From Asanoa sp040676615 (GTDB lineage Bacteria > Actinomycetota > Actinomycetes > Mycobacteriales > Micromonosporaceae), in contig NZ_JBFAPI010000002.1 of NCBI RefSeq assembly GCF_040676615.1, forward strand, positions 558,001-622,000: a stretch of DNA of 64,000 nt. Reading direction: 5' to 3'. The translations under genes and the position numbers were made by a program. Below, one piece after another: positions 9,711-17,601 of this stretch. The notes beneath the pieces are model-generated. The model made no database searches and was not told where the DNA came from. It worked only from the letters and a program-made list of their open reading frames with translations. Positions within the stretch are counted from its first letter, which is position 1. Every line of letters starts with the position of its first letter.

Positions 9711-9914
9711 TCAAGCGATTAGGCGAACCTGCTCCGCCTGCGGGCCCTTCTGACCCTGCGCGATCTCGAACTCGACGCGCTGGCCGTCGTCGAGAGACTT
9801 GTAGCCGTCCATCTCGATCGCGGAGAAGTGGACGAACACGTCCTGGCCCCCATCGACCGCGATGAAACCGTAGCCCTTTTCACTGTTGAACCACTTGACG
9901 GTGCCCTGTGCCAC
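9711..9914 (-). CDS. cspA: Cold-shock protein (CspA family)
   Basis: A 67-residue single cold-shock domain that binds single-stranded RNA or DNA and acts as an RNA chaperone. RNP1 KGYGFI is at residues 13-18 and RNP2 VFVHF at residues 26-30; the opening MAQGTVKWFNSEKGYG is typical of actinobacterial CspA. Start is GTG 9914, read as Met, preceded by GGAAG; this matches the family N-terminus exactly. A candidate -10 TACGAT at 10006-10001 gives an untranslated leader of about 80 nt, as is common in cold-shock genes. It is monocistronic with its own terminator. Confidence 0.97.
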   Translation of the reverse strand: MAQGTVKWFNSEKGYGFIAVDGGQDVFVHFSAIEMDGYKSLDDGQRVEFEIAQGQKGPQAEQVRLIA

Positions 9915-10000
9915 GGTGCACTTCCTAACCTTTGATGCGCCTGCCGGTCCAAGACCGCCCATTCGCGGGTGTAGGTGAGCCCTCGAACATTGCGGCCGAA

Positions 10001-10006
10001 ATCGTA
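10001..10006 (-). promoter_or_regulatory. Candidate -10 box for cspA
   Basis: TACGAT on the minus strand, about 87 bp upstream of the GTG start. No clear -35 hexamer can be seen 17-18 bp further upstream. The spacing implies a cold-shock-type 5' leader. Confidence 0.4.
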
Positions 10007-10090
10007 AGGTACACGAGGAGTGACGACCGCGCACTACCCCAAAATGGACACCCTGAGCGCCCGGACAGACCGCTCGCTCGTTAACCGAAC

Positions 10091-11002
10091 GTGTTGCGAG
10101 GCAGACACGGCGCGCAGCCCGGCCGGCACCGGTCCCACCGGCGGAACGCGCTCCCGGTCCTGGCGGCCGTCCTGCTGATCACCGCCGCGGCGGCGGTCGC
10201 GGTTTACTACGTGACGCCGAAGCAGCAGGTCACGGTCGCCGCGGCGAAACGACCGTCGCCCGGCGCCGACCGGGCCCGGCCGCACGCGCTGCGGGTCGGG
10301 GCGGTCGACGTACCCGTGGACGGGTTTCTGTCCTGGGCCCTTCTCGACCGGCAGAACGGGCGCATCACGGGGTCGCCGAACATGGCCGAACCGAGCGACA
10401 CGATGTCGATGGTGAAGGCGTGGTTGGCCGCGGATTATTTGCGACTTTCCGCAGAGAAAGGCGAAGAGCCTTCGGGTTTTCGTTTGGGCCAGCTGACCGT
10501 CATGATCCGCGACAGCGACAACGCGGCGGCGATCGCGGTCTACGAGTTGGCCGGCGGCCGGGACTCGATCCTGCGCATGATCGAAATATGCGGCCTCACC
10601 GACAGCCAGGCGCACGAGAACAACTGGAGCAACACGCTGATCTCGGCCCGCGACACTGTGCGCCTTGCATCATGCATTGCCGACGGGCGCGCGGCGGGCG
10701 AACGCTGGACTCCATGGCTTCTATCGGAGATGCGCGGCGTACGCGGAACCGGCGATTTCGGTGTCCGCCGCGCCTTACCGGAACCGGCCGCGTCGGAAGT
10801 AGCGATCAAGAACGGCTGGCTGCTTCGCGACGAGGACGGCCTTTGGCACATGGCATGCCTGGCGGTCTCCGATCAGTGGGCGATCGGCGTGCTGGTGCGT
10901 TATCCGGGCAGCCTGGGCTTCGACTACGGCGCCGCCACCTGCCAGACGGTCGGCGCCCAGTTGCTGGCCCCCTCGACCCGCCTGGCGTCGCCGTCCCCCT
11001 GA
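10091..11002 (+). CDS. Membrane-anchored serine hydrolase, beta-lactamase/PBP fold
   Basis: A 303-residue protein with a basic N-terminus, one membrane helix at about residues 19-41 (LPVLAAVLLITAAAAVAVYY) and an extracytoplasmic domain. The penicillin-recognising motifs are present: SxxK as S106-MV-K109, SDN at 142-144 and KNG at 240-242 in place of KTG. It therefore resembles class A beta-lactamase-like serine hydrolases. The omega-loop Glu of true class A enzymes is not obvious, so beta-lactamase activity cannot be assumed; it may act on peptidoglycan peptides. Start GTG 10091 is the only reasonable one before the helix. Confidence 0.75.
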   Translation: MLRGRHGAQPGRHRSHRRNALPVLAAVLLITAAAAVAVYYVTPKQQVTVAAAKRPSPGADRARPHALRVGAVDVPVDGFLSWALLDRQNGRITGSPNMAEPSDTMSMVKAWLAADYLRLSAEKGEEPSGFRLGQLTVMIRDSDNAAAIAVYELAGGRDSILRMIEICGLTDSQAHENNWSNTLISARDTVRLASCIADGRAAGERWTPWLLSEMRGVRGTGDFGVRRALPEPAASEVAIKNGWLLRDEDGLWHMACLAVSDQWAIGVLVRYPGSLGFDYGAATCQTVGAQLLAPSTRLASPSP

Positions 11003-11040
11003 CGCCGCGGTCGGCTCGGCGGCCCGGCAGGATCGCACCC

Positions 11041-11376
11041 ATGCCCCTGCTCTTCTCCTACGGCACCCTGCGCGACCCGGCGGTCCAGCGCGCCAACTTC
11101 GGCCGGGAACTGCACGGCCGCGAGGACGCGCTGCCCGGCTACCGGATGACCCTGCTGGAGATCACCGACGCCGCGGTGGTCGCGCTGAGCGGCACCGCAC
11201 AGCACCCCGTGGTCGCACCGACCGGCAACCCGGTCGACGAGGTCGCCGGCATGGTTTTCGACATCACGGACGCGGAGTTGGTCGCCGCCGACGGCTACGA
11301 GGTCGACGACTACCGCCGCGAGTTGCTGCCGTTGGTGTCGGGCGCCCAGGCCTGGGTCTACGTGAGCGCCAGATGA
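11041..11376 (+). CDS. Gamma-glutamylcyclotransferase (AIG2-like) family protein
   Basis: A 111-residue protein opening with LLFSYGTLRDPAVQ, the YGTL glycine-loop signature of the gamma-glutamylcyclotransferase/AIG2 fold. It continues through LPGYRMTLLEI and GMVFDITDAELVAADGYE, which carries the usual acidic catalytic region. Such proteins release 5-oxoproline from gamma-glutamyl amines or peptides; the substrate is unknown. ATG 11041 lies 7 nt after CAGGAT (11028-11033), consistent with a leaderless start. The gene overlaps the following GNAT by 4 bp (ATGA), so the two are cotranscribed. Confidence 0.85.
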   Translation: MPLLFSYGTLRDPAVQRANFGRELHGREDALPGYRMTLLEITDAAVVALSGTAQHPVVAPTGNPVDEVAGMVFDITDAELVAADGYEVDDYRRELLPLVSGAQAWVYVSAR

Positions 11377-11906
11377 CCGCGGCCTTGGACTCCCGCCGCC
11401 TGCCCGCGTCCGTCGAGGTCCGCCGGGTCCGCCCGGCCGACGCGGCCCGCACCCGCGCGCTGCGCCTGGAGATGCTCGCCGACTCCCCGCTGGCGTTCCT
11501 GGAGACCCTGGCCCAGGCCGCGGCCCGCCCGCACGCCGAGTACGCGGCCCGCATCGCCGAGAACTCCACCGGCGACCGGGTGGCCCAGTTCATCGCCGTC
11601 GTCGACGACAGGGTGGTCGCACACGCCGGCGGCACCGCGATCGCCGACGAGCCCGGCGTAACGGTGATCTTCGCGGTGTACGTCACGCCGGCCTGGCGCG
11701 GCAAGGGCCTGATCTCGGCGTTGACGGCGGCGGTGAGCGCCTGGTCGCGCGCGGCCGGCCGCCCGGACCTGATGCTGGAGGTCGTGGTCGGCAACGACCG
11801 GGCGGTCCGCGCCTATGAGCGGGTCGGCTTCGTCGACACCGGCGTACGCCTTCCCCACCCCACCACCGCCGCCATGACCGAACTGCAGATGCGCCGCCGG
11901 GCCTGA
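11373..11906 (+). CDS. GNAT-family N-acetyltransferase
   Basis: A 177-residue single GNAT domain. Motif A is VYVTPAWRGKGLISAL at about residues 99-114 (R/Q-x-x-G-x-A/G acetyl-CoA loop). Motif B is VVGNDRAVRAYERVGFVDTG, with the conserved Asn and Tyr. It is translationally coupled to the AIG2-like gene through an ATGA overlap. Substrate is unknown. Confidence 0.88.
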   Translation: MTAALDSRRLPASVEVRRVRPADAARTRALRLEMLADSPLAFLETLAQAAARPHAEYAARIAENSTGDRVAQFIAVVDDRVVAHAGGTAIADEPGVTVIFAVYVTPAWRGKGLISALTAAVSAWSRAAGRPDLMLEVVVGNDRAVRAYERVGFVDTGVRLPHPTTAAMTELQMRRRA

Positions 11907-12040
11907 CCGGGCCTTCCGGCAGGTGAGTGCGGACGCCCCGCACGCCGCATGGCCATGGCTCACATGAGGAATGCGACGCGCGCGTCCGACCTCGTGTCGG
12001 CGGCCTGACAACACCGGGTCGGCACGGGGCTCCGCGAGCC

Positions 12041-12080
12041 GTACATGTTTTCGCGTGTAGCCACATGCGAAAACATGTAC
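12041..12080. repeat. 40-bp AT-rich palindrome in convergent intergenic region
   Basis: Perfect 14-bp arms GTACATGTTTTCGC (12041-12054) and GCGAAAACATGTAC (12067-12080) with a 12-bp centre that is itself nearly self-complementary (GTG/CAC). It stands out in composition from the 75% GC surroundings. It lies 135 bp after the GNAT stop and 112 bp after the paaN stop. It may be a terminator for the plus strand or a protein-binding site. Confidence 0.7.
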
Positions 12081-12142
12081 GCCGCGAACAGACATACCGG
12101 CGCGGCGGGACACGCCCGATGAGGCAGCCGGGCGCGCGGACC

Positions 12143-12170
12143 GGCCGGGCGTCGTGTTGGACGCCCGGCC
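12143..12170 (-). terminator. Terminator of paaN
   Basis: Perfect 11-bp stem GGCCGGGCGTC (12143-12153) / GACGCCCGGCC (12160-12170) with a 6-nt loop, starting 22 bp after the paaN stop on the minus strand. No U tract follows, as is usual for actinobacterial hairpin terminators. Confidence 0.7.
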
Positions 12171-12191
12171 CGGGGGCGGGTCGCCTGAAGG

Positions 12192-13868
12192 TCAGGCCGT
12201 GTGGCGGCGGGACTGGACGATGCGGAAGCGGTTGCTGACGTAGGCACCGTCGGTCAGCGCGGCGTTTGCCGCCGGGTTCGCGCCTGTCGCGTGGAAGTCG
12301 GAGAACGCGGCCGACTGGTTGACGAACACGCCGCCGGTCAGGTTGCAGCTCAGATGCACGCCCGCGTCCAGTGACGCCGACTCGACCGCCGAGAGGACGG
12401 CCTCGTCCGTGGAGTAGACCGCGGCCGTCAGGGCGCCCTTGGACAGGACCGTTGAGCGGAAGATGTCGATGCTCGCCTCGGTCGAGTCGGTCGCGATGAC
12501 GAACGTGATCGGGCCGAACCATTCGCGACCATAAGTCTGCGCGTCGGCGGCGGTCAGGGCGACCACCGTCGGGGTGCGGACCACGGCCTCGGCGAACGCC
12601 GGGTGGGTAACCGGCGCCGACGGGAGTACGGCGGTGCCCACGGTCGCTGCCTCGGCCAGTCGGGTCAGGACGCCCTCGTTGACGATCGCGCCGGTCAGTT
12701 CGACGGCGCGGGCCGGGTCGCCCGTCAGCTTCGCGACCACCGCGGCGATCGAGTGGGCCACCTCGTCGAAGGTCTTGTGGCCCTGGTCGGTCTCGATGCC
12801 GGCGGCCGGGACCAGGATGTTCTGCGGTGTGGTGCACATCTGGCCGCTGTAGAGGGTGAGCGAGAAGCCGATGTTGCGGCACATGCCGGCGAAGTCGTCG
12901 GTCGAGTCGACCACGATCGTGTTGACGCCGGCCTTCTCGGTGTAGACCGACGCCTGGCGGGCGTTGGCCTCCAGCCAGTCGCCGAACTCCGTCGAGCCGG
13001 TGAAGTCGATGATGCGCACGGCCGGGTCGAGCGCCAGGGTCTTGGCCAGGCCTTCGCCGGGTGCTTCGGCGGCGAGCTGGACCAGGTTGGGGTCGAAGCC
13101 GGCCTCTTCGAGCGCGGCCCGGGCGTAGCGCACGGTGATCGCCAGTGGCAGCACGGCGCCGGGGTGTGGCTTGACGATGACCGGGTTGCCCGTGGCCAGG
13201 CTGGCGAACAGGCCCGGGTAGGAGTTCCAGGTCGGGAACGTGTTGCAGCCGATGACCAGCGCGACGCCGCGCGGGACGACGTGGAAGGTTTTGGTCATCC
13301 GCAGCGGGTCGCCCTTGCCGGCCGGCTTTTCCCAGCCCGCGGTGGCCGGGTGACGGGTCATCTCGGCGTAGGAGTAGGCGAGCGCCTCCAGCGCGCGGTC
13401 GAGGGCGTGTGCGCCGCCGGCCTGGAAGGCCATCACGAAGGCCTGGCCGCTGGTGAACTGCACCGCGTTGGCCAGCTCGAAGATGTGCGCGTGCAGGCGG
13501 GCGAGGATCTCGAGGCAGACGCCGACGCGGGTCTGCGGGCCGGCGTCGCGCCACGCGGGCAGCGCCGCCGTCGCGGCCTCGATCAGGGTCGACGGCTCGA
13601 CGTGTGGGTAGGACACGTCGAGCGGCACGCCGAAGGGACTGCGCTCGGTGGCCACCCAGTCGGTGATGCCCGGCTGGTCGAGCGGGAACTTGGCGTCGAG
13701 GTAGCCGCGGAACGCGACCTCACCCTCGGCGGCCGCGGTCTCGCCGTAGACACGCGGGCTGGGCGACTCGGGGTAGGCCGACCAGTAGGCGCGCTCTTTG
13801 ATCGCGGTCGCGGCGCGCTCGAGCGTCTCGGCGTGGTTGGCGAACCAGGGGTGCGGGGTCTCCGTCAT
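12192..13868 (-). CDS. paaN: Phenylacetic acid degradation protein PaaN (aldehyde dehydrogenase)
   Basis: A 558-residue aldehyde-dehydrogenase-family protein matching PaaN in length and in its opening HPWFANHAETLERAATAIKERAYWS. Visible features are the NAD-binding segment around FTGSTEFGDWL and the catalytic Cys345 in YSGQMCTTPQN. In known phenylacetate pathways PaaN/PaaZ-type dehydrogenases oxidise the ring-opened CoA semialdehyde. No other paa gene lies in the window, so this is an isolated copy, as in many actinobacteria. The start is ATG 13868; a poor CATGAT box is 6 nt upstream. It ends at its own terminator hairpin. Confidence 0.88.
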   Translation of the reverse strand: MTETPHPWFANHAETLERAATAIKERAYWSAYPESPSPRVYGETAAAEGEVAFRGYLDAKFPLDQPGITDWVATERSPFGVPLDVSYPHVEPSTLIEAATAALPAWRDAGPQTRVGVCLEILARLHAHIFELANAVQFTSGQAFVMAFQAGGAHALDRALEALAYSYAEMTRHPATAGWEKPAGKGDPLRMTKTFHVVPRGVALVIGCNTFPTWNSYPGLFASLATGNPVIVKPHPGAVLPLAITVRYARAALEEAGFDPNLVQLAAEAPGEGLAKTLALDPAVRIIDFTGSTEFGDWLEANARQASVYTEKAGVNTIVVDSTDDFAGMCRNIGFSLTLYSGQMCTTPQNILVPAAGIETDQGHKTFDEVAHSIAAVVAKLTGDPARAVELTGAIVNEGVLTRLAEAATVGTAVLPSAPVTHPAFAEAVVRTPTVVALTAADAQTYGREWFGPITFVIATDSTEASIDIFRSTVLSKGALTAAVYSTDEAVLSAVESASLDAGVHLSCNLTGGVFVNQSAAFSDFHATGANPAANAALTDGAYVSNRFRIVQSRRHTA

Positions 13869-13895
13869 GCAGCCATCATGCCTGCTGGGGAACCC

Positions 13896-14915
13896 TCAGA
13901 GGGATATCTGCCAGTTGTGCCACTCGTCGACGGGTCGGAAGCCCATCGCCTCGTTGATGGCGATCATGTGGGAGTTGACGGCGGCGTTCCAGGTGTCGAT
14001 CACCCGCAGCGCGGGCTCCGACGACAGCACGGTGGTCAGGTTTTCCACCTTGACCAGCGCGCCCAGCCGGTGGCCGCGATGGTCGGGGTCGACCAGGGTG
14101 ATCTGCTGCCAGCAATGCCAGTCGATGCTCTCGGCGAAGTCGAGCGCCGTCAGGGCGACCAGCCGGCCGGTGGCGTCGTGTCGGGCCGCGGTGGTGTAGA
14201 CCCGCCGGCCCCGGCGCTCGCGGGCCGCCTCCTGCTCGCGGAACCGCGCCTCGTCGATCTTCTGCCCCTCCAGCGCGAGGTCACCCAGCGGGGCGTCGGA
14301 CATCAGCCGGCCCTCGAGGTAGGCGATGTCGGCGACGTATTCGTCGGGCACCGCGCCACGCCAGCGGACCAGGCTGTAGCCCGCGGCGTGCGGCCAGGCC
14401 GCCTCGACCATCGCGTCGAGCGCCGCACGGTCGAGCGACTCGATGGTCAGCCGGCGCCGCACGTCGGTCAGCGCGAGTTGCGCGCCGCGGGCGCGGGCGA
14501 ACTCGTCGCCGTCGACCGGCCGCGGGACGCCGCCGGGGAGCGCGCACACCGTGGTGCCGATCAGGTGCTTGCGACCGTCGGCCCGGGAGGTCTGCTCCGC
14601 GTAGTCGAGCAGGGCCCGGCCGACGCCGCGTCGCCGGAACTCGGGCAGGACGTCGAGCCGCAGGTCGGCGGTGGCGGTGTTTTCCAGGAACGGCAGGTCG
14701 AGCTCGAGGAAGCCCGCCGGGACGCCGTCGAACCACGCCAGGGCGTTGGCCTTGTGCTGGCCCGGCCACGGGTCACGCAGCGACATGAGGAAGTGGCGCT
14801 CGTCGGTCGGCGGGAAGTCGGGCAGGTCCGCGGCGTCACTGCGCGACCTGATGTCGAGCGCGTGCCGGGCGCCGACCTCGTCGGTCGCCGGAAGCGGAGT
14901 CACCACGATGCTCAT
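13896..14915 (-). CDS. Tandem GNAT acetyltransferase
   Basis: A 339-residue protein with two GNAT domains. The N-terminal domain carries LDVLPEFRRRGVGRALLDYA (acetyl-CoA loop). The C-terminal domain carries TLVDPDHRGHRLGALVKVENL and ends DTWNAAVNSHMIAINEAMGF, the usual motif B of mycothiol-synthase-like tandem GNATs. ATG 14915 is preferred to an in-frame start 18 bp upstream, because it lies 7 nt after CACGCT and begins MSIVVTPLP. Substrate is unknown. Confidence 0.82.
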   Translation of the reverse strand: MSIVVTPLPATDEVGARHALDIRSRSDAADLPDFPPTDERHFLMSLRDPWPGQHKANALAWFDGVPAGFLELDLPFLENTATADLRLDVLPEFRRRGVGRALLDYAEQTSRADGRKHLIGTTVCALPGGVPRPVDGDEFARARGAQLALTDVRRRLTIESLDRAALDAMVEAAWPHAAGYSLVRWRGAVPDEYVADIAYLEGRLMSDAPLGDLALEGQKIDEARFREQEAARERRGRRVYTTAARHDATGRLVALTALDFAESIDWHCWQQITLVDPDHRGHRLGALVKVENLTTVLSSEPALRVIDTWNAAVNSHMIAINEAMGFRPVDEWHNWQISL

Positions 14916-14954
14916 GCCCGCCAGCGTGCCCAACCGAGCGTCACGACGCGAGCG

Positions 14955-15081
14955 AATTTAAAGGCCCCGTCCACAGCTGGACGGGGCCTTCAACAACGTT
15001 TGGTCGGAAGGGCGGTCGCACAACGCCTCCGGCGCTGGGTCGCTAGAACTTCAAAAGTCTACGGCGGCTCGCCCTCCCGCA
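14955..15081 (-). ncRNA. Candidate structured small RNA of about 125 nt
   Basis: The thrC-to-GNAT gap contains a candidate minus-strand promoter: TTGACG (15117-15112), 18 bp, CAGGAT (15093-15088). Downstream, a long-range stem joins GGGAGGGCG (15078-15070) with CGCCCTTCC (15014-15006), with one mismatch. It encloses two hairpins: TAGACTT with AAGTTCTA (15061-15044) and CGCC/GGCG (15034-15024). A perfect 13-bp terminator with T-rich tail ends the unit. There is no coding frame with normal codon use. It is not recognisable as SRP RNA, 6S RNA, RNase P or a tRNA. It could instead be an unusually long 3' untranslated region of thrC. Confidence 0.4.
14961..14990 (-). terminator. Strong intrinsic terminator
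   Basis: Perfect 13-bp stem AAGGCCCCGTCCA (14961-14973) / TGGACGGGGCCTT (14978-14990) with a CAGC loop. On the minus strand it is followed by TTTAAATT, so it terminates minus-strand transcripts coming from the thrC side or from the candidate RNA just upstream. Confidence 0.85.
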
Positions 15082-15219
15082 CGGAGCATCCTGCGAGATT
15101 CCCGTCATGGTCGTCAAGTCCCTGCGGACATGTTTTCTCGACGGACGGCAAATTCACCGCTACGGTGCGAACATGGTGCCTCACCCGAATGGATGAGTCC
15201 ATCCTGGATAACGGGCCTG

Positions 15220-16506
15220 TCAGCCGAGCAGACCGGCTTCCCGGGCAGCCCGAAGCGACGGCTTGACGCGGTGGGTGGGTCCAACCTGGCCGGCCACCGC
15301 ATCGATCGTCTTGAGTCCCTCACCGGTGTTGAAGACGACCGTCTCGGCGGTGGGGTCGAGCCGTCCCGACTCCACCAACTTGCGCAGTACCGCGGTGGTG
15401 ACGCCGCCGGCCGTTTCGGCGAACACGCCGGTGGTACGCGCGAGCAACTGGATCGCCGCGCGGATCTCGTCGTCGTCGGCGTAGTCCATCCACCCGCCGG
15501 TGCGCTTCACCGCTTCGAGCGCATAGAGCCCGGCCGCTGGGTCACCGATGTTGAGCGACTTCGCGATGCCGGTCGGGCGTACCGGGATGATCTCGTCGGT
15601 GCCCTTCTGCAGTGCCGTCGCGATCGGGTTGCAGCCGGCCGACTGCGCGCCGAACACCCGCCACCCGCCGGCCGGCGCGTCGACCAGCCCGATCTCTACG
15701 AGTTCGGTGAAGGCCTTGTCGATCTTGGTGAGCAGCTCACCGCTGGCCATCGGGATGACCACCTGCGCCGGGATCCGCCAGCCCAACTGCTCGGCCACCT
15801 CGTAACCGAGGGTCTTGGAGCCCTCGGCGTAGAACGGCCGCACGTTGACGTTGACGAACGCGGTGTCCTCGAACTCGTCGGTCTCCACCAACTCGCTGCA
15901 GAGCCGGTTGACGTCGTCGTAGGAGCCCTCGATGGCGACCAGGTCTCCGCCGTACACCGCGGTGGTAATGATCTTGCCTGGCTCGAGGTCGGCCGGGATG
16001 AACACGATCGACGGGACGCCGGCGCGGGCCGCGTGTGCCGCCACCGAGTTGGCCAGGTTGCCGGTCGACGCGCAGGCGAAACGGGTGAAGCCGAGGCCGC
16101 GGGCGGCGGTCAGGGCGACCGAGACGACCCGGTCCTTGAACGAGTGGGTCGGGTTGGCGCTGTCGTCCTTGACCCACAACGGCGCGCTGATGCCGAGTTC
16201 GGCGGCCAGGGCCGGCGCGTTGACCAGCGGCGTGAGGCCCGGGTTGAGGGTGACCCGGCTAGCCGGGTCCTGCCCGGTGGGCAGCAGCGGTGCGTAGCGC
16301 CAGATGTTCTGCGGGCCGGCGGCGATCTGGGCGCGGGTGACCCGGGCCAGCGCGGCGGGGTCGTAGGCCACTTCGAGCGGGCCGAAACACTGGTAGCAGG
16401 CGTGCTGCGCGGCCAGCGGGAACTCCGCGCCGCAGCCACGACAGACCAGGGCGCGCGCGGGGCTGTCGGCAACCGGGGAGGCTGTTTCGTCGATGATCGA
16501 CGTCAT
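15220..16506 (-). CDS. thrC: Threonine synthase, zinc-ribbon type, behind a SAM riboswitch
   Basis: A 428-residue PLP enzyme that converts O-phosphohomoserine to threonine. A zinc-ribbon-like N-terminus has two C-x-x-C pairs (C22/C25 and C37/C40). The PLP-binding lysine is K124 in NPTHSFKDR, and the glycine-rich phosphate loop and ASTGNLANS segment follow. No hom or thrB gene is adjacent, so it stands alone. ATG 16506 is chosen because a SAM-I aptamer ends 13 nt upstream and the Shine-Dalgarno GAGAGGA overlaps its closing stem; a longer in-frame extension would run through the aptamer. The riboswitch raises the possibility of a methionine-pathway role for this copy. Confidence 0.9.
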   Translation of the reverse strand: MTSIIDETASPVADSPARALVCRGCGAEFPLAAQHACYQCFGPLEVAYDPAALARVTRAQIAAGPQNIWRYAPLLPTGQDPASRVTLNPGLTPLVNAPALAAELGISAPLWVKDDSANPTHSFKDRVVSVALTAARGLGFTRFACASTGNLANSVAAHAARAGVPSIVFIPADLEPGKIITTAVYGGDLVAIEGSYDDVNRLCSELVETDEFEDTAFVNVNVRPFYAEGSKTLGYEVAEQLGWRIPAQVVIPMASGELLTKIDKAFTELVEIGLVDAPAGGWRVFGAQSAGCNPIATALQKGTDEIIPVRPTGIAKSLNIGDPAAGLYALEAVKRTGGWMDYADDDEIRAAIQLLARTTGVFAETAGGVTTAVLRKLVESGRLDPTAETVVFNTGEGLKTIDAVAGQVGPTHRVKPSLRAAREAGLLG

Positions 16507-16519
16507 GAGGGAGGGTCCT

Positions 16520-16650
16520 CTCATCTTTCCCGCGCCGCACCATGCGACGGGGGACGGAATTGGCACCTGCGCACCGCGGCTCTTCAATGAGTCGTCGGCG
16601 GTGGTTGCCGGGGCGTCGTCGGGCCGTATCCCTCAGCCCCTCTGGATGAG
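16520..16650 (-). promoter_or_regulatory. SAM-I (S-box) riboswitch in the thrC leader
   Basis: Reading the minus strand, the conserved S-box blocks occur in order. P1 5' strand CTCATC (16650-16645) is followed by the K-turn segment AGAGGGGCTGAGGGA, then CGGCCCGA, CCCCGGCAACC, GGTGCCAATTCC, and finally GGGAAAGATGAG, whose last six bases pair perfectly with CTCATC. The Shine-Dalgarno GAGAGGA (16522-16516) shares bases with the P1 3' strand and lies 9 nt before the thrC ATG. SAM binding, which stabilises P1, should hide the ribosome site, so control is probably translational. The GGTGCCAATTCC and GAAAGATGAG blocks fit SAM-I rather than SAM-IV. Confidence 0.9.
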
Positions 16651-16734
16651 GTATTCAGTTGTGCTCTCCAGGGTAAGGCCTCCGGCCGGATGGAGGCCTG
16701 TCCCTTCCCAACGTGTGAACCACGCCTCACAAGG

Positions 16735-17601
16735 TCAACTAGTCACGTCCTTGCGGGTGAACCGCCAGAAGGCCAGCGACCAGAACAGCGTGGCGTAGAC
16801 GATCGCCGATATCGCGCCCTTCACGATGTCGTCGAACTGCGCCGGTGTCGACAGCAGCCCGAGCCACGCCGTGCTGTAGTGGGTCGGCAACAGATTGCGC
16901 ACAGCGCCCAGCGCACTGATCTGGTCGAGGATGCTCGACAGGATCCACAGCAGCACCGCGCCGCCGACCGCGCCCAGCGGCGCGTCCGTCGACACCGAGA
17001 GCAGGAACGCGAGCCCGGCCACCACCAGCAGCACCACCGCCAGGTAGCCGAGGATGCCCAGCAGCCGGACCAGGCCCGGGCCCGCCGCGATCTCGTTGGC
17101 GACCGTGCTCTGCAGGGGCTTCCAGCCGTAGCGGGCGGTGCCGACGGCCAGCCCGGTGCAGGCGAGCGCCAGCAACGCCAGCCCCGAATAGCCGAGCGCG
17201 ACGACCAGCTTGACCGCCACCAGACGGGCGCGCGGCACCGGCACCGCCAGCAGGTAGCGCAGGCTGCCCCACTGCGCCTCGCTGGCCACCGTGTCGCCGC
17301 AGAACAACGCCACCGCGACGACCAGGAGGAAGGTGGCCGAGACGTAGAGGCAGAACAGGGTGAAGTTGAGGCCGCCGGAGGTGGCCAGGTCGATCAGGCT
17401 GCCGAACTCGCCGCCACCGTTGTCATCACCGCCGTTGTCGAACTGGAACGCCACCAGAATGATCAAGGGCAGGGCGACCATCAGACCCAGGGCCCATCGG
17501 GTACGCGCACGCGACCACTGCCGTCGCCATTCCGCTCGGATCGGCATCGTGCGGGACGCTCGGTAACCGGCCGCCGCGCCAGCTTCCAGGTCGGTTGCCA
17601 T
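16735..17601 (-). CDS. ABC transporter permease (ABC-2 type)
   Basis: A 288-residue membrane protein with about six hydrophobic segments: WALGLMVALPLIILVAF, FTLFCLYVSATFLLVVAVALF, the LLALACTGLAVG segment, LGILGYLAVVLLVVAGLAFLLS, GAVLLWILSS and a C-terminal IVYATLFWSLAFW. The cytosolic loop SEAQWGSLRYLLAVPVPRARL is typical of ABC-2 efflux permeases. Its ATG overlaps the stop of the preceding hydrolase-ATPase fusion by one base (TGATG), so the two form one exporter. The substrate is unknown. Confidence 0.87.
   Translation of the reverse strand: MATDLEAGAAAGYRASRTMPIRAEWRRQWSRARTRWALGLMVALPLIILVAFQFDNGGDDNGGGEFGSLIDLATSGGLNFTLFCLYVSATFLLVVAVALFCGDTVASEAQWGSLRYLLAVPVPRARLVAVKLVVALGYSGLALLALACTGLAVGTARYGWKPLQSTVANEIAAGPGLVRLLGILGYLAVVLLVVAGLAFLLSVSTDAPLGAVGGAVLLWILSSILDQISALGAVRNLLPTHYSTAWLGLLSTPAQFDDIVKGAISAIVYATLFWSLAFWRFTRKDVTS

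Noticed and set aside
10091..11002. Antibiotic-resistance class A beta-lactamase
   Set aside because: SxxK, SDN and KNG motifs are present, but the omega-loop Glu is not evident and the protein is membrane-anchored, so only the fold is claimed.
12603..15266. 887-codon plus-strand frame
   Set aside because: It is antisense to paaN and the GNAT gene and crosses the strong terminator at 14.96 kb; codon periodicity belongs to the minus-strand genes.
16520..16650. SAM-IV riboswitch instead of SAM-I
   Set aside because: SAM-IV is the commoner actinomycete class, but the GGTGCCAATTCC block and GAAAGATGAG P1 end are SAM-I features and the 3' pseudoknot region expected of SAM-IV is not evident.
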